From: Streptomyces sp. 1222.5
Lineage (GTDB): Bacteria > Actinomycetota > Actinomycetes > Streptomycetales > Streptomycetaceae
Length of the DNA: 64,000 nt
NCBI RefSeq assembly: GCF_900105245.1
Contig: NZ_FNSZ01000001.1
Coordinates: 5,392,001-5,456,000, forward strand
Reading direction: 5' to 3'
The notes under the pieces are model-generated. The model saw only the letters and a list, made by a program, of their open reading frames with translations, had not been told where the DNA came from and searched no databases. The translations under genes and the position numbers were made by a program. Of the stretch, positions 16,647 to 24,772 are shown one piece after another (within the stretch, counting starts at the first letter, position 1; the number at the start of each line of letters is the position of its first letter).

Positions 16647-17243
16647 ATGGCACCGCGCATCCTGCTGGCCCGGCACGGACAGACGGCGTGGTCGCTGTCC
16701 GGCAAGCACACCGGCAGGACGGACGTGCCGCTCCTGGAGGAGGGCCGGCGCGGGGCCAAGCTGCTCGGCGAGCGGCTGCACCGCGCTCCGCTGGACGGGC
16801 TCGCGGAGGCGGAGGCGCGCACCAGCCCGCTGTCCCGCGCGCGGGAGACGTGCGAACTGGCCGGCTTCGGCGACCGTGCCACCGCGTGGGACACGCTCAT
16901 GGAGTGGGACTACGGCGCCTACGAGGGCATGACCCCGGCCGAGATCCAGGCCGTGCGGCCGGGATGGCTGATCTGGCGCGACGGTGTCCCCGAGGGGGAG
17001 AGCATCGCGGAGGTCACCGCGCGGGCCGACGAGGTCGTGGCGTGGGCGAGGTCCGCCGACCGGGACGTGCTCGTGTTCGCCCACGGGCACATCCTGCGGT
17101 CCATCGGTGCGCGGTGGCTGGGGCTGCCGCTGGAGTTCGCGGCCCGCATCCGCCTGAACCCGACCTCGCTGTCCGTGCTCGGCTGGGCCTACGGCGAACC
17201 GGCGATCGAGAGCTGGAACGACCTGGGTCACCTGATGCCCTGA
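16647..17243 (+). CDS. histidine phosphatase family protein (phosphoglycerate mutase-like)
   Basis: 198-aa branch-1 histidine phosphatase. The catalytic RHGQT motif (LLARHGQTAW) is at residues 8-14. The second conserved block SPLSRARETC provides the second Arg, the Glu is in MEWDYGAYEG, and the late catalytic His is in FAHGHILRSI. Members dephosphorylate small phosphate esters or act as cofactor-dependent mutases; length and the absence of mutase inserts favour a phosphatase. The ATG at 16647 has GGAAAGG about 8 bases upstream. It diverges from the PAP2 gene and converges on the NsdA-like regulator. No signal peptide is present. The substrate is unknown. Confidence 0.9.
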   Translation: MAPRILLARHGQTAWSLSGKHTGRTDVPLLEEGRRGAKLLGERLHRAPLDGLAEAEARTSPLSRARETCELAGFGDRATAWDTLMEWDYGAYEGMTPAEIQAVRPGWLIWRDGVPEGESIAEVTARADEVVAWARSADRDVLVFAHGHILRSIGARWLGLPLEFAARIRLNPTSLSVLGWAYGEPAIESWNDLGHLMP

Positions 17244-17279
17244 TCCGGCGGCTTCCGTTTGCCCCCGGCCCCGGGGGGA

Positions 17280-18803
17280 CTACGCCTTCCCGGTCCTCGG
17301 CATGGAGGCGTGCCGGTCCAGGAACTCCGACACCCCCGAGGCCCGCCGGTGCGGCAGCAGGACCCGCGCCGTGCCGGCCAGCATCGTCTGGATGCGGGAG
17401 GACTGGACCTGGTCCAGCAGTGTCAGGACGCGCAGACCCGCCTGGGCCGCCTCGTCGGGACGGCCCTCGCGCGCGAGGTCGTCGGCCAGTTCGGCGGTGT
17501 AGAGCGCGATGTTGCGGGTGAAGTGCGGATCCTGGAGATGGGCCGCCCTGCGCGCGTGCCGGGACGCACGGCGCCAGTCGCCCAGCGTGGACCAGCACTG
17601 CGCTTCGAGGCCCTCCAGCTCGGCCTCGCCGTAGAAGCTCATCCACTCGGGGTCGGCGTCCGAGCGGCCCCGCGCGAACAGGGTCTGCGCGCGGACCAGC
17701 GCCTGTTCGCAGCCGGTGCGGTCGGCGAGCCCCGCCCAGCCGCCCGCCTCGCGCAGGGAGAGCAGCGACATCAGGCGGGGCGAGCCGAGGGGGCGGGCGG
17801 CACGCTGGGCGGCCTGCGCGGCGCGGACCGCCTCCCGGGGCCGGCCGGCGTCCCGGGCCAGGAACGCGGTGTTGCAGAAGGCGTGCGCCTCCAGCGCCGC
17901 GTCCCCGGTCATCCGGGCGGTGGCCAGGGCCTCCGCGTAGTGCGAGCGCGCGTCGTCGAAGCGGCCGGAGTCGTGGGCCAGCCAGCCCACGGAGATGGCG
18001 AGTTCGCCGGCGCCCGAGTGCAGCCGGTCGGCGGTGGTCTGCCGGGTCGCACCGGCGTCGAGCAGCGCGAAGGCCGCGCGCAGCGGAGCCGCGGCGCGCC
18101 GGTACAGGCCGTCGGCGCCGTGCCGGTCGTCCAGCAGGCGGATGCGGCGGACGGCCTCCTCCAGGGCGGTCGCCTCGGTGCTGCCGGGCCGGCGCGACGG
18201 CCGGGCCGCGGCCACCGCGTCCGTGGTGAGCCGCAGCGGGCCCAGCGTGGCGGCGGCCACCGTGGCGCCTCCGCCGGTCATGAATGCGCGACGCAGCACG
18301 TCGCTCTCCTCGTGGTTCAGGTGGTCTTTCGCGTGCGGGTCGTACGGGTCCTGCGGGTCGAACGGTCCGGGCGGCCCGTACGGGTCCTGCGTGTCATACG
18401 GCTCGACCGCCCCCGGCGCCTCAAGGGCACCGCCCGCCGGGGGGAAGCCCGGGGTCCCACCGGTGGCGGGTGCCTCCGGTGCCCCGGAGGCGTCCGCCGA
18501 GGTGCGGGCCGCGCGTCCGCGGACGGACGAGCGGGGCGCGAAGCCGAGGTCGGTGAGCGTGCGGCCGGGGAACATGTGCAGGAACACCCGTTCGTACGCG
18601 TAGTTGGGGCAGCGGATCTCGCCCGCCTCGACCCGGCCCACGTAGCGCGCGTCACAGCTCACCCGCTCGCCGATCTCGCGCGCGGCGCGCCGTACGAGCG
18701 CCGCGAACTCGGCCGGTGAACGCCTGCCGCGTAACTGCCGGAAGGCGAGGTTGGGCCGTAGCGGCCGGTCGGGCTGTGACGAGGTCTCCGTTGACGACGC
18801 CAT
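17280..18803 (-). CDS. HTH/TPR transcriptional regulator, NsdA-like
   Basis: 507-aa regulator. The N-terminal ~90 residues form an XRE/HTH-type DNA-binding region (FAALVRRAAREIGERVSCD, then RYVGRVEAGEIRCPNYAYE). A low-complexity Pro/Gly/Asp linker follows (about 100-165, with repeated DPYGPPGPFDPQ-type units). The rest is built of tetratricopeptide-like helices, for example AELADDLAREGRPDEAAQA. The architecture resembles NsdA, a Streptomyces repressor of sporulation and antibiotic production; it is probably one of that family's paralogs, not necessarily NsdA itself. A twin-Arg/GGG/Ala stretch mid-protein (RRAFMTGGGATVAAA) is found in related proteins. The ATG at 18803 was chosen. It is divergent from a 137-aa gene across 266 bp, and their shared promoter region suggests common control. 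Confidence 0.8.
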   Translation of the reverse strand: MASSTETSSQPDRPLRPNLAFRQLRGRRSPAEFAALVRRAAREIGERVSCDARYVGRVEAGEIRCPNYAYERVFLHMFPGRTLTDLGFAPRSSVRGRAARTSADASGAPEAPATGGTPGFPPAGGALEAPGAVEPYDTQDPYGPPGPFDPQDPYDPHAKDHLNHEESDVLRRAFMTGGGATVAAATLGPLRLTTDAVAAARPSRRPGSTEATALEEAVRRIRLLDDRHGADGLYRRAAAPLRAAFALLDAGATRQTTADRLHSGAGELAISVGWLAHDSGRFDDARSHYAEALATARMTGDAALEAHAFCNTAFLARDAGRPREAVRAAQAAQRAARPLGSPRLMSLLSLREAGGWAGLADRTGCEQALVRAQTLFARGRSDADPEWMSFYGEAELEGLEAQCWSTLGDWRRASRHARRAAHLQDPHFTRNIALYTAELADDLAREGRPDEAAQAGLRVLTLLDQVQSSRIQTMLAGTARVLLPHRRASGVSEFLDRHASMPRTGKA

Positions 18804-19069
18804 GGCCGGGTCCTCTCGTGCGAACCGTCGAACCATGCCGGAGCCGGGGCGGATTCGGGACGAGTTGTCCGAGTGACGCCCTGGTTCCGGCGGGCATGAA
18901 CGTACCTGCTGTGAAGGACCCGCCACGCAGTGTTTGGCTACAAACCGGATATCTCACCCACGTTCTGCCATGAAGTGCCATCCTTTGCGGCGCACTTGCG
19001 CCGTAGCCGTTGACGGGCTCGCGCGTTGGACTGCACGGACCGCAACAGGGCTGTGTGGTGGAGGCCGGC

Positions 19070-19483
19070 ATGGAGACCAGCCAGAGCAACGAACCTTGTA
19101 CGCCGCCGTCGTCGGCAGTGGCCGCACCCCCGGGTGACCCGGGATGCGACCTCGTGACGGTGCCGTCCCGCCAGGGTCTGGAGGCGGTCGACATCCTGCG
19201 GCGCGGGGCCGCCGACGCGGTGGGACCCGTCCTGCACGACGGCGGCTGCGACACCCTCGGCTTCCTGGTCCCGGCCGGCACCGCGGCCGGCTGGGACGTA
19301 CCGGGCAGCACCTGCACGGAGACGGACGGCCGCGGGCTGCGGCTGGACCCCGCGCCGCCGGTCGAGGGCTCCCACTGGCTGCTGCCGCCCGGTGACGCCG
19401 ATCTCGCCACCGACCCGGCCGTGCTGCGCCGGGCCCTCGGCGAGGCGGCCCGGATGATCGAGGCGGCCGACAGCTGCCGGTGA
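19070..19483 (+). CDS. hypothetical protein divergent from the NsdA-like regulator
   Basis: 137-aa protein of unknown family. The ATG at 19070 is preceded by GTGGAGG at good spacing. The first ~25 residues are polar and disordered. The remainder looks like a compact alpha/beta domain with VDILRRGAADAVGPVLHDGG, LGFLVPAGTAAGWDVPGS and a C-terminal helix RRALGEAARMIEAAD. Four cysteines are scattered, with no zinc-finger spacing. There is no signal peptide. Small proteins of this kind often sit beside XRE/TPR regulators in Streptomyces, so a partner role is possible, inferred from position only. The downstream spermidine-synthase-like gene starts 34 bp later on the same strand. Confidence 0.75.
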   Translation: METSQSNEPCTPPSSAVAAPPGDPGCDLVTVPSRQGLEAVDILRRGAADAVGPVLHDGGCDTLGFLVPAGTAAGWDVPGSTCTETDGRGLRLDPAPPVEGSHWLLPPGDADLATDPAVLRRALGEAARMIEAADSCR

Positions 19484-19517
19484 AGCGCCCGCCCGGCCCA
19501 CCTGCGAGACTGGACGA

Positions 19518-20387
19518 ATGGGCAGGTCCAGGAACCCGCGGCGCAGGTCCGCCACCGTCGAAGCCGTCGTCGAACCGGTCGACGGCGGACTCGCGGAACT
19601 CGTGCCCGACCCCGACCGCGGCCGGGCCTGGACCCTGCTGATCGACGGCGCGCCCCAGTCGCACGTCGACCTGAACGACCCCGCGTACCTCTCCTTCGAG
19701 TATCAGCGCCGCCTCGGCCACGTCATCGACCTCGCCGCGCCGCCCGGCAAGCCCCTGCACGCCGTGCACCTCGGCGGCGGCGCCCTCACCCTCGCCCGGT
19801 ACGTCGCCGCCACCCGGCCGCGCTCCACCCAGCAGGTCGTCGAGCGGGACGCGGCGCTGGTCCAACTGGTGCGCCGGGAACTGCCGCTGGATCCGAACGC
19901 GCGGATACGGGTGCGGTCCGTGGACGCCCGGGAAGGCCTCGCCAAGGTGCCGGACGGCTGGGCCGACCTGATCATCTCCGACGTCTTCAGCGGCGCCCGG
20001 ACCCCCGCCCACCTCACCTCCGTCGAATTCCTCGACGAGGTCCTCCGCGCGCTGAAACCCTCCGGCGTCTACGCCGCCAACCTCGCCGACGGCCCCCCGC
20101 TCGCCCACCTGCGCGGCCAGATCGCCACCGCCGGCGGCCGGTTCGGCGAACTCGCGCTGATCGCCGACGCCGCCGTACTGCGCGGCAAGCGCTTCGGCAA
20201 CGCCGTCCTGGTGGCCTCCGGCCTGCCGCTGCCCGTCGCCGAACTCACCCGCCACGCCGCGTCCGACCCCCACCCCGGCCGGGTCGAACACGGCAGGCAG
20301 CTCACCGACTTCACCGGCGGCGCGCTCCCGGTGACGGACTCGGCGGCGGTGGCCTCCCCGGCCCCGCCGCCCTCGGTCTTCCGCTGA
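19518..20387 (+). CDS. spermidine synthase-like methyltransferase-fold protein
   Basis: 289-aa protein with the spermidine/spermine synthase fold. The nucleotide-cosubstrate motif is HLGGGALTLARYVAATRP (about 78-95). The acidic residue after strand 2 is in VVERDAALV, and ADLIISDVFSGARTP matches the catalytic Asp region. It lacks the strong GGGDG of true SpeE and has no membrane domain, so it may be a methyltransferase or aminopropyltransferase of unknown substrate. The start is the ATG at 19518, 34 bp after the 137-aa gene, so the two may be co-transcribed. It converges closely (13 bp) on the minus-strand anchored protein. Confidence 0.8.
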   Translation: MGRSRNPRRRSATVEAVVEPVDGGLAELVPDPDRGRAWTLLIDGAPQSHVDLNDPAYLSFEYQRRLGHVIDLAAPPGKPLHAVHLGGGALTLARYVAATRPRSTQQVVERDAALVQLVRRELPLDPNARIRVRSVDAREGLAKVPDGWADLIISDVFSGARTPAHLTSVEFLDEVLRALKPSGVYAANLADGPPLAHLRGQIATAGGRFGELALIADAAVLRGKRFGNAVLVASGLPLPVAELTRHAASDPHPGRVEHGRQLTDFTGGALPVTDSAAVASPAPPPSVFR

Positions 20388-20400
20388 ACGCCCGTCCCGG

Positions 20401-20919
20401 TCAGTAGGTGCCGACCTCCACCCGCGGCGGGCCGTCGTGCCAGGTGCAGAACACCGACACCCGGTCCGCACCCCGGCTGAACTCCACCCGGATCCACGTC
20501 TCCGTCTTCCACAGCTGCATCGACCAGCCCGCCCCCGGGGTCGCCGAGACCAGTGTGGCGCTGGACGGACCCAGCTCGAACACCGCCCTCCCGCCGTCGG
20601 TGTCGTAGGCCTTGACCCGACCGGACGACGGGGCGGTGGCGCTGGGGGAGGGACTGTGGGCGACGGGTGTCCGCGACGGCGAGGGAGCCGGTGAGGCCGG
20701 CCGGCCGCGCGACGGGGCCGCGGAGGCCGACGGCCCGTTCGACGCCGGTCTCACGTCCCGGGCCTTCGCGTCGGCAGCCAGGACCGGCAGGGCGCGCGGC
20801 GGGTCGTAGGCGGTCCCCGCCATCACCGTGTGCACACCCCACCACGACAGCGTGACCGCCGCTCCCGTCGCGAGCAGCCATGCCAGTACGTGTACGAGTC
20901 CTCTGCGCATCGCGGCCAT
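20401..20919 (-). CDS. small membrane-anchored protein with Ser/Pro-rich linker
   Basis: 172-aa protein with no recognised family. One N-terminal hydrophobic helix (LVHVLAWLLATGAAVTLSWW) follows MAAMRRG, so it is a signal anchor or signal peptide. A Ser/Pro/Ala-rich linker covers residues 50-105. The last ~65 residues form a beta-rich domain (ATLVSATPGAGWSMQLW, VEFSRGADRVSVFC) that would lie outside the cell. The ATG at 20919 is used; the ATG at 20910 is equally possible. It is divergent from the response regulator gene across 89 bp, so it may be a target or signal partner of that two-component system; this is inference from position. Confidence 0.75.
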   Translation of the reverse strand: MAAMRRGLVHVLAWLLATGAAVTLSWWGVHTVMAGTAYDPPRALPVLAADAKARDVRPASNGPSASAAPSRGRPASPAPSPSRTPVAHSPSPSATAPSSGRVKAYDTDGGRAVFELGPSSATLVSATPGAGWSMQLWKTETWIRVEFSRGADRVSVFCTWHDGPPRVEVGTY

Positions 20920-21008
20920 ACTGCCCCAGGGACACCGCCGTGCGCACATGCCCCGAGTTGTCCACAGGCGCCGGACCCCCGTCCCGCACATGGCGTACGG
21001 TGCGGCGC

Positions 21009-21728
21009 ATGGCAAGTGTGCTCGTGGTCGAGGACGACCAGTTCGTACGCTCGGCGCTCATCCGGCATCTCACCGACGCCACGCACACCGTGCGCAGCGT
21101 CGGTACGGCACTGGAAGCGCTGCGCGAGGTCGCCCATTTCCGCTTCGACGTGGTCATCCTGGACCTCGGACTGCCCGACCTGGACGGATCCGAGGCCCTG
21201 AAGATGCTGCGCGGCATCACCGACGTCCCCGTCATCATCGCCACCGCCCGCGACGACGAGACGGAGGTCGTCCGGCTGCTGAACGCCGGTGCGGACGACT
21301 ACCTCACCAAGCCCTTCTCCGTCGAGCACCTCTCCGCCCGCATCGCGGCCGTGCTGCGCCGGGCCCGCGCCGGCGGCACGGAGGCTCCGCCCTCCTCCGT
21401 CCTCCGCGTCGGCGGACTGACCGTCGACCCGCTGCGCCGGCAGGCCGAACTGGACGGCGTGCGCCTGGATCTGACCCGGCGCGAGTTCGACCTGCTCGCC
21501 TTCCTCGCCGGGCGCCCCGGTGTCGTCGTCCCGCGCAAGGAACTCCTCGCCGAGGTCTGGCAGCAGTCCTACGGCGACGACCAGACCATCGACGTCCATC
21601 TGTCCTGGCTGCGCCGGAAACTGGGGGAGACGGCTGCGCGGCCCCGCTATCTGCACACCCTGCGCGGGGTCGGCGTGAAGCTGGAGCCCCCGGTGTCGCA
21701 CGCCGGCGAGGGGGTGCCGCCGCGATGA
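21009..21728 (+). CDS. OmpR/PhoB-family response regulator
   Basis: 239-aa response regulator. The receiver domain (1-115) has the acidic pair VVEDDQ (8-10), the phospho-acceptor Asp at about 52 in VILDLGLPDLDG, Thr in ATARDD and Lys in LTKPFS. The C-terminal winged helix (about 130-225) includes LTRREFDLLAFLAGRPG and TIDVHLSWLRRKLGE, typical of OmpR/PhoB. The stop codon overlaps the kinase start (ATGA, 21725-21728), so the pair is translationally coupled. The start is the ATG at 21009, divergent from the small anchored protein. The signal and regulon are unknown. Confidence 0.92.
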   Translation: MASVLVVEDDQFVRSALIRHLTDATHTVRSVGTALEALREVAHFRFDVVILDLGLPDLDGSEALKMLRGITDVPVIIATARDDETEVVRLLNAGADDYLTKPFSVEHLSARIAAVLRRARAGGTEAPPSSVLRVGGLTVDPLRRQAELDGVRLDLTRREFDLLAFLAGRPGVVVPRKELLAEVWQQSYGDDQTIDVHLSWLRRKLGETAARPRYLHTLRGVGVKLEPPVSHAGEGVPPR

Positions 21729-23128
21729 GATGGGCCCTGGTCAAGGTCTGCCTGGCGGTCACCACCATGGTCGTGGTCGCCTTCGCCGTCCCGCTCGGAC
21801 TGGTCGTCAGGGAGATGGCCCGCGACCGCGCGTTCTCCAACGCCGAGCGGGAGGCAGCCGCGGTCGCGCCCGCGCTGTCCATCACCACCGACCGGGACAA
21901 GCTGGAGCGGGTGGTCGCGTCCGCCGGCGCCGACTCCGGAATGGCCGTGCACCTGCCCGCGAGCGGCGGCCGGGCCGCGATCGACCTCGGCCGGCAGCGC
22001 GCCGCCGACCACGACATCGAGGCCGTACGCAGAATGGGCCGCGCCTCCACCGGCACCGTCCCCGGCGGCTCCACCCTGCTCCAGCCGGTGGCGCTCGGCT
22101 CGGGCACGATCGCGGTCGTCGAGGTCTACGTCCCCGAGTCCGAGGTGACCAACGGCGTCGGCACGGCCTGGGCGGTGCTCGCCGCCGTCGGACTCGCGCT
22201 GATCGTCGGCTCGGTCGCCGTCGCCGACCGGCTCGGTGTGCGCATGGTGGGCCCCGCCCAGCGGCTGGCCGAGGGCGCCCACGAACTGGGCGAGGGCCGG
22301 CTGGGCGCCCGGGTACCGGAGGACGGCCCGGCCGAACTGCGCCTGGCCGCGGTCGCCTTCAACTCCATGGCCGACCAGGTGGTGCAGCTCCTCGCCAACG
22401 AACGGGAGCTGGCGGCCGACCTCTCCCACCGGCTGCGCACCCCGCTCACCGTGCTCCGCCTTAACGCGGCCTCCCTCGGCGCCGGTCCGGCCGCGGACCA
22501 GACCCGGTCCGCCGTCGCCCAGCTGGAGCGCGAGGTGGACACCATCATCCGCACCGCGCGCGAGGCCAAACCGCAGACGGCGGCGGCCGGTCCCGGCGCC
22601 GGGTGCGACGCCGCCGAGGTGGTCCGCCAGCGTATGGAGTTCTGGTCCGCGCTCGCCGAGGACGAGGGCCGCAAATGGCGGGTGGCCGGTGTCGACCGCC
22701 CGGTGCGCATACCCGTGGCCCGCGCCGACCTCGCCGCCGCGCTGGACGCCCTGCTCGGCAACGTCTTCCGGCACACCGCCGAGGGCACCGCCTTCGCCGT
22801 CGACGTGCACAACGGCGACGACGCGGTGATCGTGCTGATCTCCGACGCGGGCCCCGGCATACCCGACCCGGACGCGGCCATGGCCCGCGGCAGCGGCTCC
22901 GGCGCGGCGGGCTCGACCGGCCTCGGCCTCGACATCGTCCGCCGGCTCGCCGAGTCCACGGGCGGCGACGTCCGCATCGGCTCCTCGGTCCTGGGCGGCA
23001 CCGAGGTGCGCATCTGGTTCCAGCTCGACGGCCGGGGGCCGGCCGGGCGGGGGCACCGGGGGTCCGCGCGGAGACGCCGCGCCCGCAGATTGGTCTCGAC
23101 CTTTAACCGCCCCCGATCGCTTCCTTAA
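21725..23128 (+). CDS. HisKA sensor histidine kinase
   Basis: 467-aa membrane sensor kinase. TM1 is at about 5-28 and an extracytoplasmic domain spans about 29-145. TM2 is at about 147-167, followed by a HAMP domain. The dimerisation/phosphorylation helix carries His near 235 in DLSHRLRTPLTVLR, and the HATPase domain has N-box NVFRHTAEG, DAGPGIP and STGLGLDIV. The canonical Glu after the phospho-His is Arg here (SHRLRTPL instead of SHELRTPL), as in a subgroup of actinobacterial kinases. The start ATG overlaps the regulator stop by 4 bases. The C-terminal ~35 residues are Arg/Gly-rich. The 3' end contains a chitinase/DasR-type palindrome (23091-23102) that may belong to the next gene. Confidence 0.92.
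   Translation: MRWALVKVCLAVTTMVVVAFAVPLGLVVREMARDRAFSNAEREAAAVAPALSITTDRDKLERVVASAGADSGMAVHLPASGGRAAIDLGRQRAADHDIEAVRRMGRASTGTVPGGSTLLQPVALGSGTIAVVEVYVPESEVTNGVGTAWAVLAAVGLALIVGSVAVADRLGVRMVGPAQRLAEGAHELGEGRLGARVPEDGPAELRLAAVAFNSMADQVVQLLANERELAADLSHRLRTPLTVLRLNAASLGAGPAADQTRSAVAQLEREVDTIIRTAREAKPQTAAAGPGAGCDAAEVVRQRMEFWSALAEDEGRKWRVAGVDRPVRIPVARADLAAALDALLGNVFRHTAEGTAFAVDVHNGDDAVIVLISDAGPGIPDPDAAMARGSGSGAAGSTGLGLDIVRRLAESTGGDVRIGSSVLGGTEVRIWFQLDGRGPAGRGHRGSARRRRARRLVSTFNRPRSLP
23091..23102. promoter_or_regulatory. dre/chitinase-type operator upstream of the GH18 gene
   Basis: TGGTCTCGACCT resembles the Streptomyces chitinase direct-repeat element (TGGTC--GACCT) and the core of a DasR site. 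It lies within the last codons of the kinase gene, about 138 bp before the chitinase start. With flanks it matches 12 of 16 positions of the DasR consensus as I remember it. Confidence 0.4.
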
Positions 23129-23239
23129 GCGAACCCTAAGGTTGTCAACGGCCGCCCCGATCAAGCGCTTTGTCCGATTCCGGCTCGCTAGCGTGCTGCC
23201 GCACCTCACTCCCCGTGAACAGCGAAAGCAGGCACGCGC

Positions 23240-24712
23240 ATGAGCACCCACCGGCGCAGGATCAGTGGCAGGAACAAGGCGATAGGCGGCCTGGTGGCCG
23301 CCGCGGTGGTCGGTGGCGGCGCGGTCCTGCTCACCGGCACGGCGAACGCGGCCGGCGTGAACGCCGCGTTCACCAGGACCAGCGAGTGGTCGACGGGCTA
23401 CACCGGCCAGTACGTCGTCACCAACAACAGCGGTGCGACGGAGAAGACCTGGACGCTGGAGTTCGACCTCCCGGCGGGCGCCACGCTCTCCTCGCTCTGG
23501 AACGGCGAGTCGAGCGTCAGCGGCCGGCACGTCACCGTGAAGCCCGCGAAGTGGGACACCGACGGCCTCGCCGTCGGCAAGTCGGTCACCGTCGGCTTCG
23601 TGGTCAACGGCAGCGGCGACCCGACCGGCTGCCGTATCGACGACGCCCAGTGCTCCGCGGACGGCAGTGCGACCCCGGAACCCAGCGGCCGGCCCACGCA
23701 GAGCCAGTCGCCGACGGCCACGCCGGCCCCCACCAGGTCCGCCACCCCGACGGCGACGGCCACCCCCACCCGGAGCGCGACCCCCACGCCCACGGGGAGC
23801 ACCGGCAGCGGGACCACCGCCTCCGCCGGCTTCGCCCCCTACGTCGACACCTCCCTCTACCCGGCGTTCGACCTCGTGGCCGCCGCCGACGCGACCGGCG
23901 TGAAGAACTACAACCTCGCCTTCGTCACCGACGGCGGCGGCTGCACCCCCAAGTGGGGCGGCGTCACGGAGCTGACCGGCGACGGCGTGGCCGCGCAGAT
24001 CGGCGCGCTGCGCGCCAAGGGCGGTGACGTCCGGGTCTCCTTCGGCGGTGCCTCCGGCTCCGAGCTCGCCACCACCTGCTCCTCCGCGGACGCGCTGGCG
24101 GCGGCGTACGGCAAGGCCGTCGACGCCTTCAAGCTGACCAAGGTCGACTTCGACGTCGAGGGCGGCGCACTGCCCAACACGGCCGCCAACAACCGCCGTG
24201 CCCAGGCCATCGCCAAGCTCCAGAAGCAGCACCCGGGCCTGGACGTCTCCTTCACCCTTCCCGTGATGCCCGAGGGCCTCACCCAGGACGGCGTGAACCT
24301 CCTCGCCGACGCCAAGTCCAACGGCGTGGAGACCGGCACCGTCAACATCATGGCGATGGACTACGGCCCCGCCTACAGCGGCGACATGGGCACCTACGCC
24401 GAGCAGGCGGCGACGGCCACCCAGGCACAGGTCAAGAGCGTCCTCGGGCTGTCCGACTCCGCCGCCTGGAAGACGGTCGCCGTCACCCCGATGATCGGCG
24501 TGAACGACGTCTCCTCCGAGGTCTTCACGGTCGACGACGCCACCCAGCTGGCCGGCTTCGCCAAGTCCAAGGGACTCGGCGGGCTCTCCATGTGGTCCGC
24601 GACCCGCGACAAGCAGTGCGCCGGCGGCACCAAGCCCACCGCCGACGCCACCTGCAGCTCCGTCACCCAGGACAGGTTCGCCTTCTCCAAGGCGTTCGCC
24701 ACCATCGGCTGA
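23240..24712 (+). CDS. secreted chitinase-type glycoside hydrolase: CBM2 plus GH18
   Basis: 490-aa secreted enzyme. The signal peptide has an Arg-rich start, AIGGLVAAAVVGGGAVLL, and cleavage near residue 37 after TANAA. A cellulose/chitin-binding CBM2 domain follows (about 38-137, bounded by Cys in TGCRID and AQCSA and containing the usual Trp residues). Next comes a Thr/Pro/Ser linker (about 145-195) and a GH18 barrel (about 200-490). The GH18 catalytic motif is VDFDVEGG, with the acid/base Glu after DxD; the downstream strands FTLPVMPEGL and IMAMDYG fit. Probable role: chitin or chitodextrin hydrolysis outside the cell. The ATG at 23240 follows AGCGAAAGCAGG. A strong hairpin lies just after the gene, between it and convergent bglC. 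Confidence 0.88.
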   Translation: MSTHRRRISGRNKAIGGLVAAAVVGGGAVLLTGTANAAGVNAAFTRTSEWSTGYTGQYVVTNNSGATEKTWTLEFDLPAGATLSSLWNGESSVSGRHVTVKPAKWDTDGLAVGKSVTVGFVVNGSGDPTGCRIDDAQCSADGSATPEPSGRPTQSQSPTATPAPTRSATPTATATPTRSATPTPTGSTGSGTTASAGFAPYVDTSLYPAFDLVAAADATGVKNYNLAFVTDGGGCTPKWGGVTELTGDGVAAQIGALRAKGGDVRVSFGGASGSELATTCSSADALAAAYGKAVDAFKLTKVDFDVEGGALPNTAANNRRAQAIAKLQKQHPGLDVSFTLPVMPEGLTQDGVNLLADAKSNGVETGTVNIMAMDYGPAYSGDMGTYAEQAATATQAQVKSVLGLSDSAAWKTVAVTPMIGVNDVSSEVFTVDDATQLAGFAKSKGLGGLSMWSATRDKQCAGGTKPTADATCSSVTQDRFAFSKAFATIG

Positions 24713-24731
24713 CCCGCACCAACAGGGCGCG

Positions 24732-24764
24732 GGGGCGCGGCACTCCGGGGGGGTGCCGCGCCCC
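24732..24764. terminator. bidirectional hairpin between chitinase and bglC
   Basis: A perfect 12-bp inverted repeat (24732-24743 with 24753-24764) separated by 9 bases sits between two convergent genes and can end both transcripts. Confidence 0.7.
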
Positions 24765-24772
24765 TCTCCGTG

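Noticed and set aside
12829..16932. Plus-strand open frame of 1367 codons
   Set aside because: It is antisense to the helicase-set, nuclease and PAP2 genes, lacks any domain and has the Arg/Pro/Gly-rich composition of a GC-rich shadow frame.
23720..23820. Tandem repeat of possible regulatory nature in the chitinase gene
   Set aside because: It is the Thr/Pro/Ser codon-repetitive linker between CBM2 and GH18.
21647..24232. Large minus-strand frame opposite the kinase and chitinase
   Set aside because: Antisense to two well-supported genes; Gly/Ala/Arg/Val-rich shadow composition.
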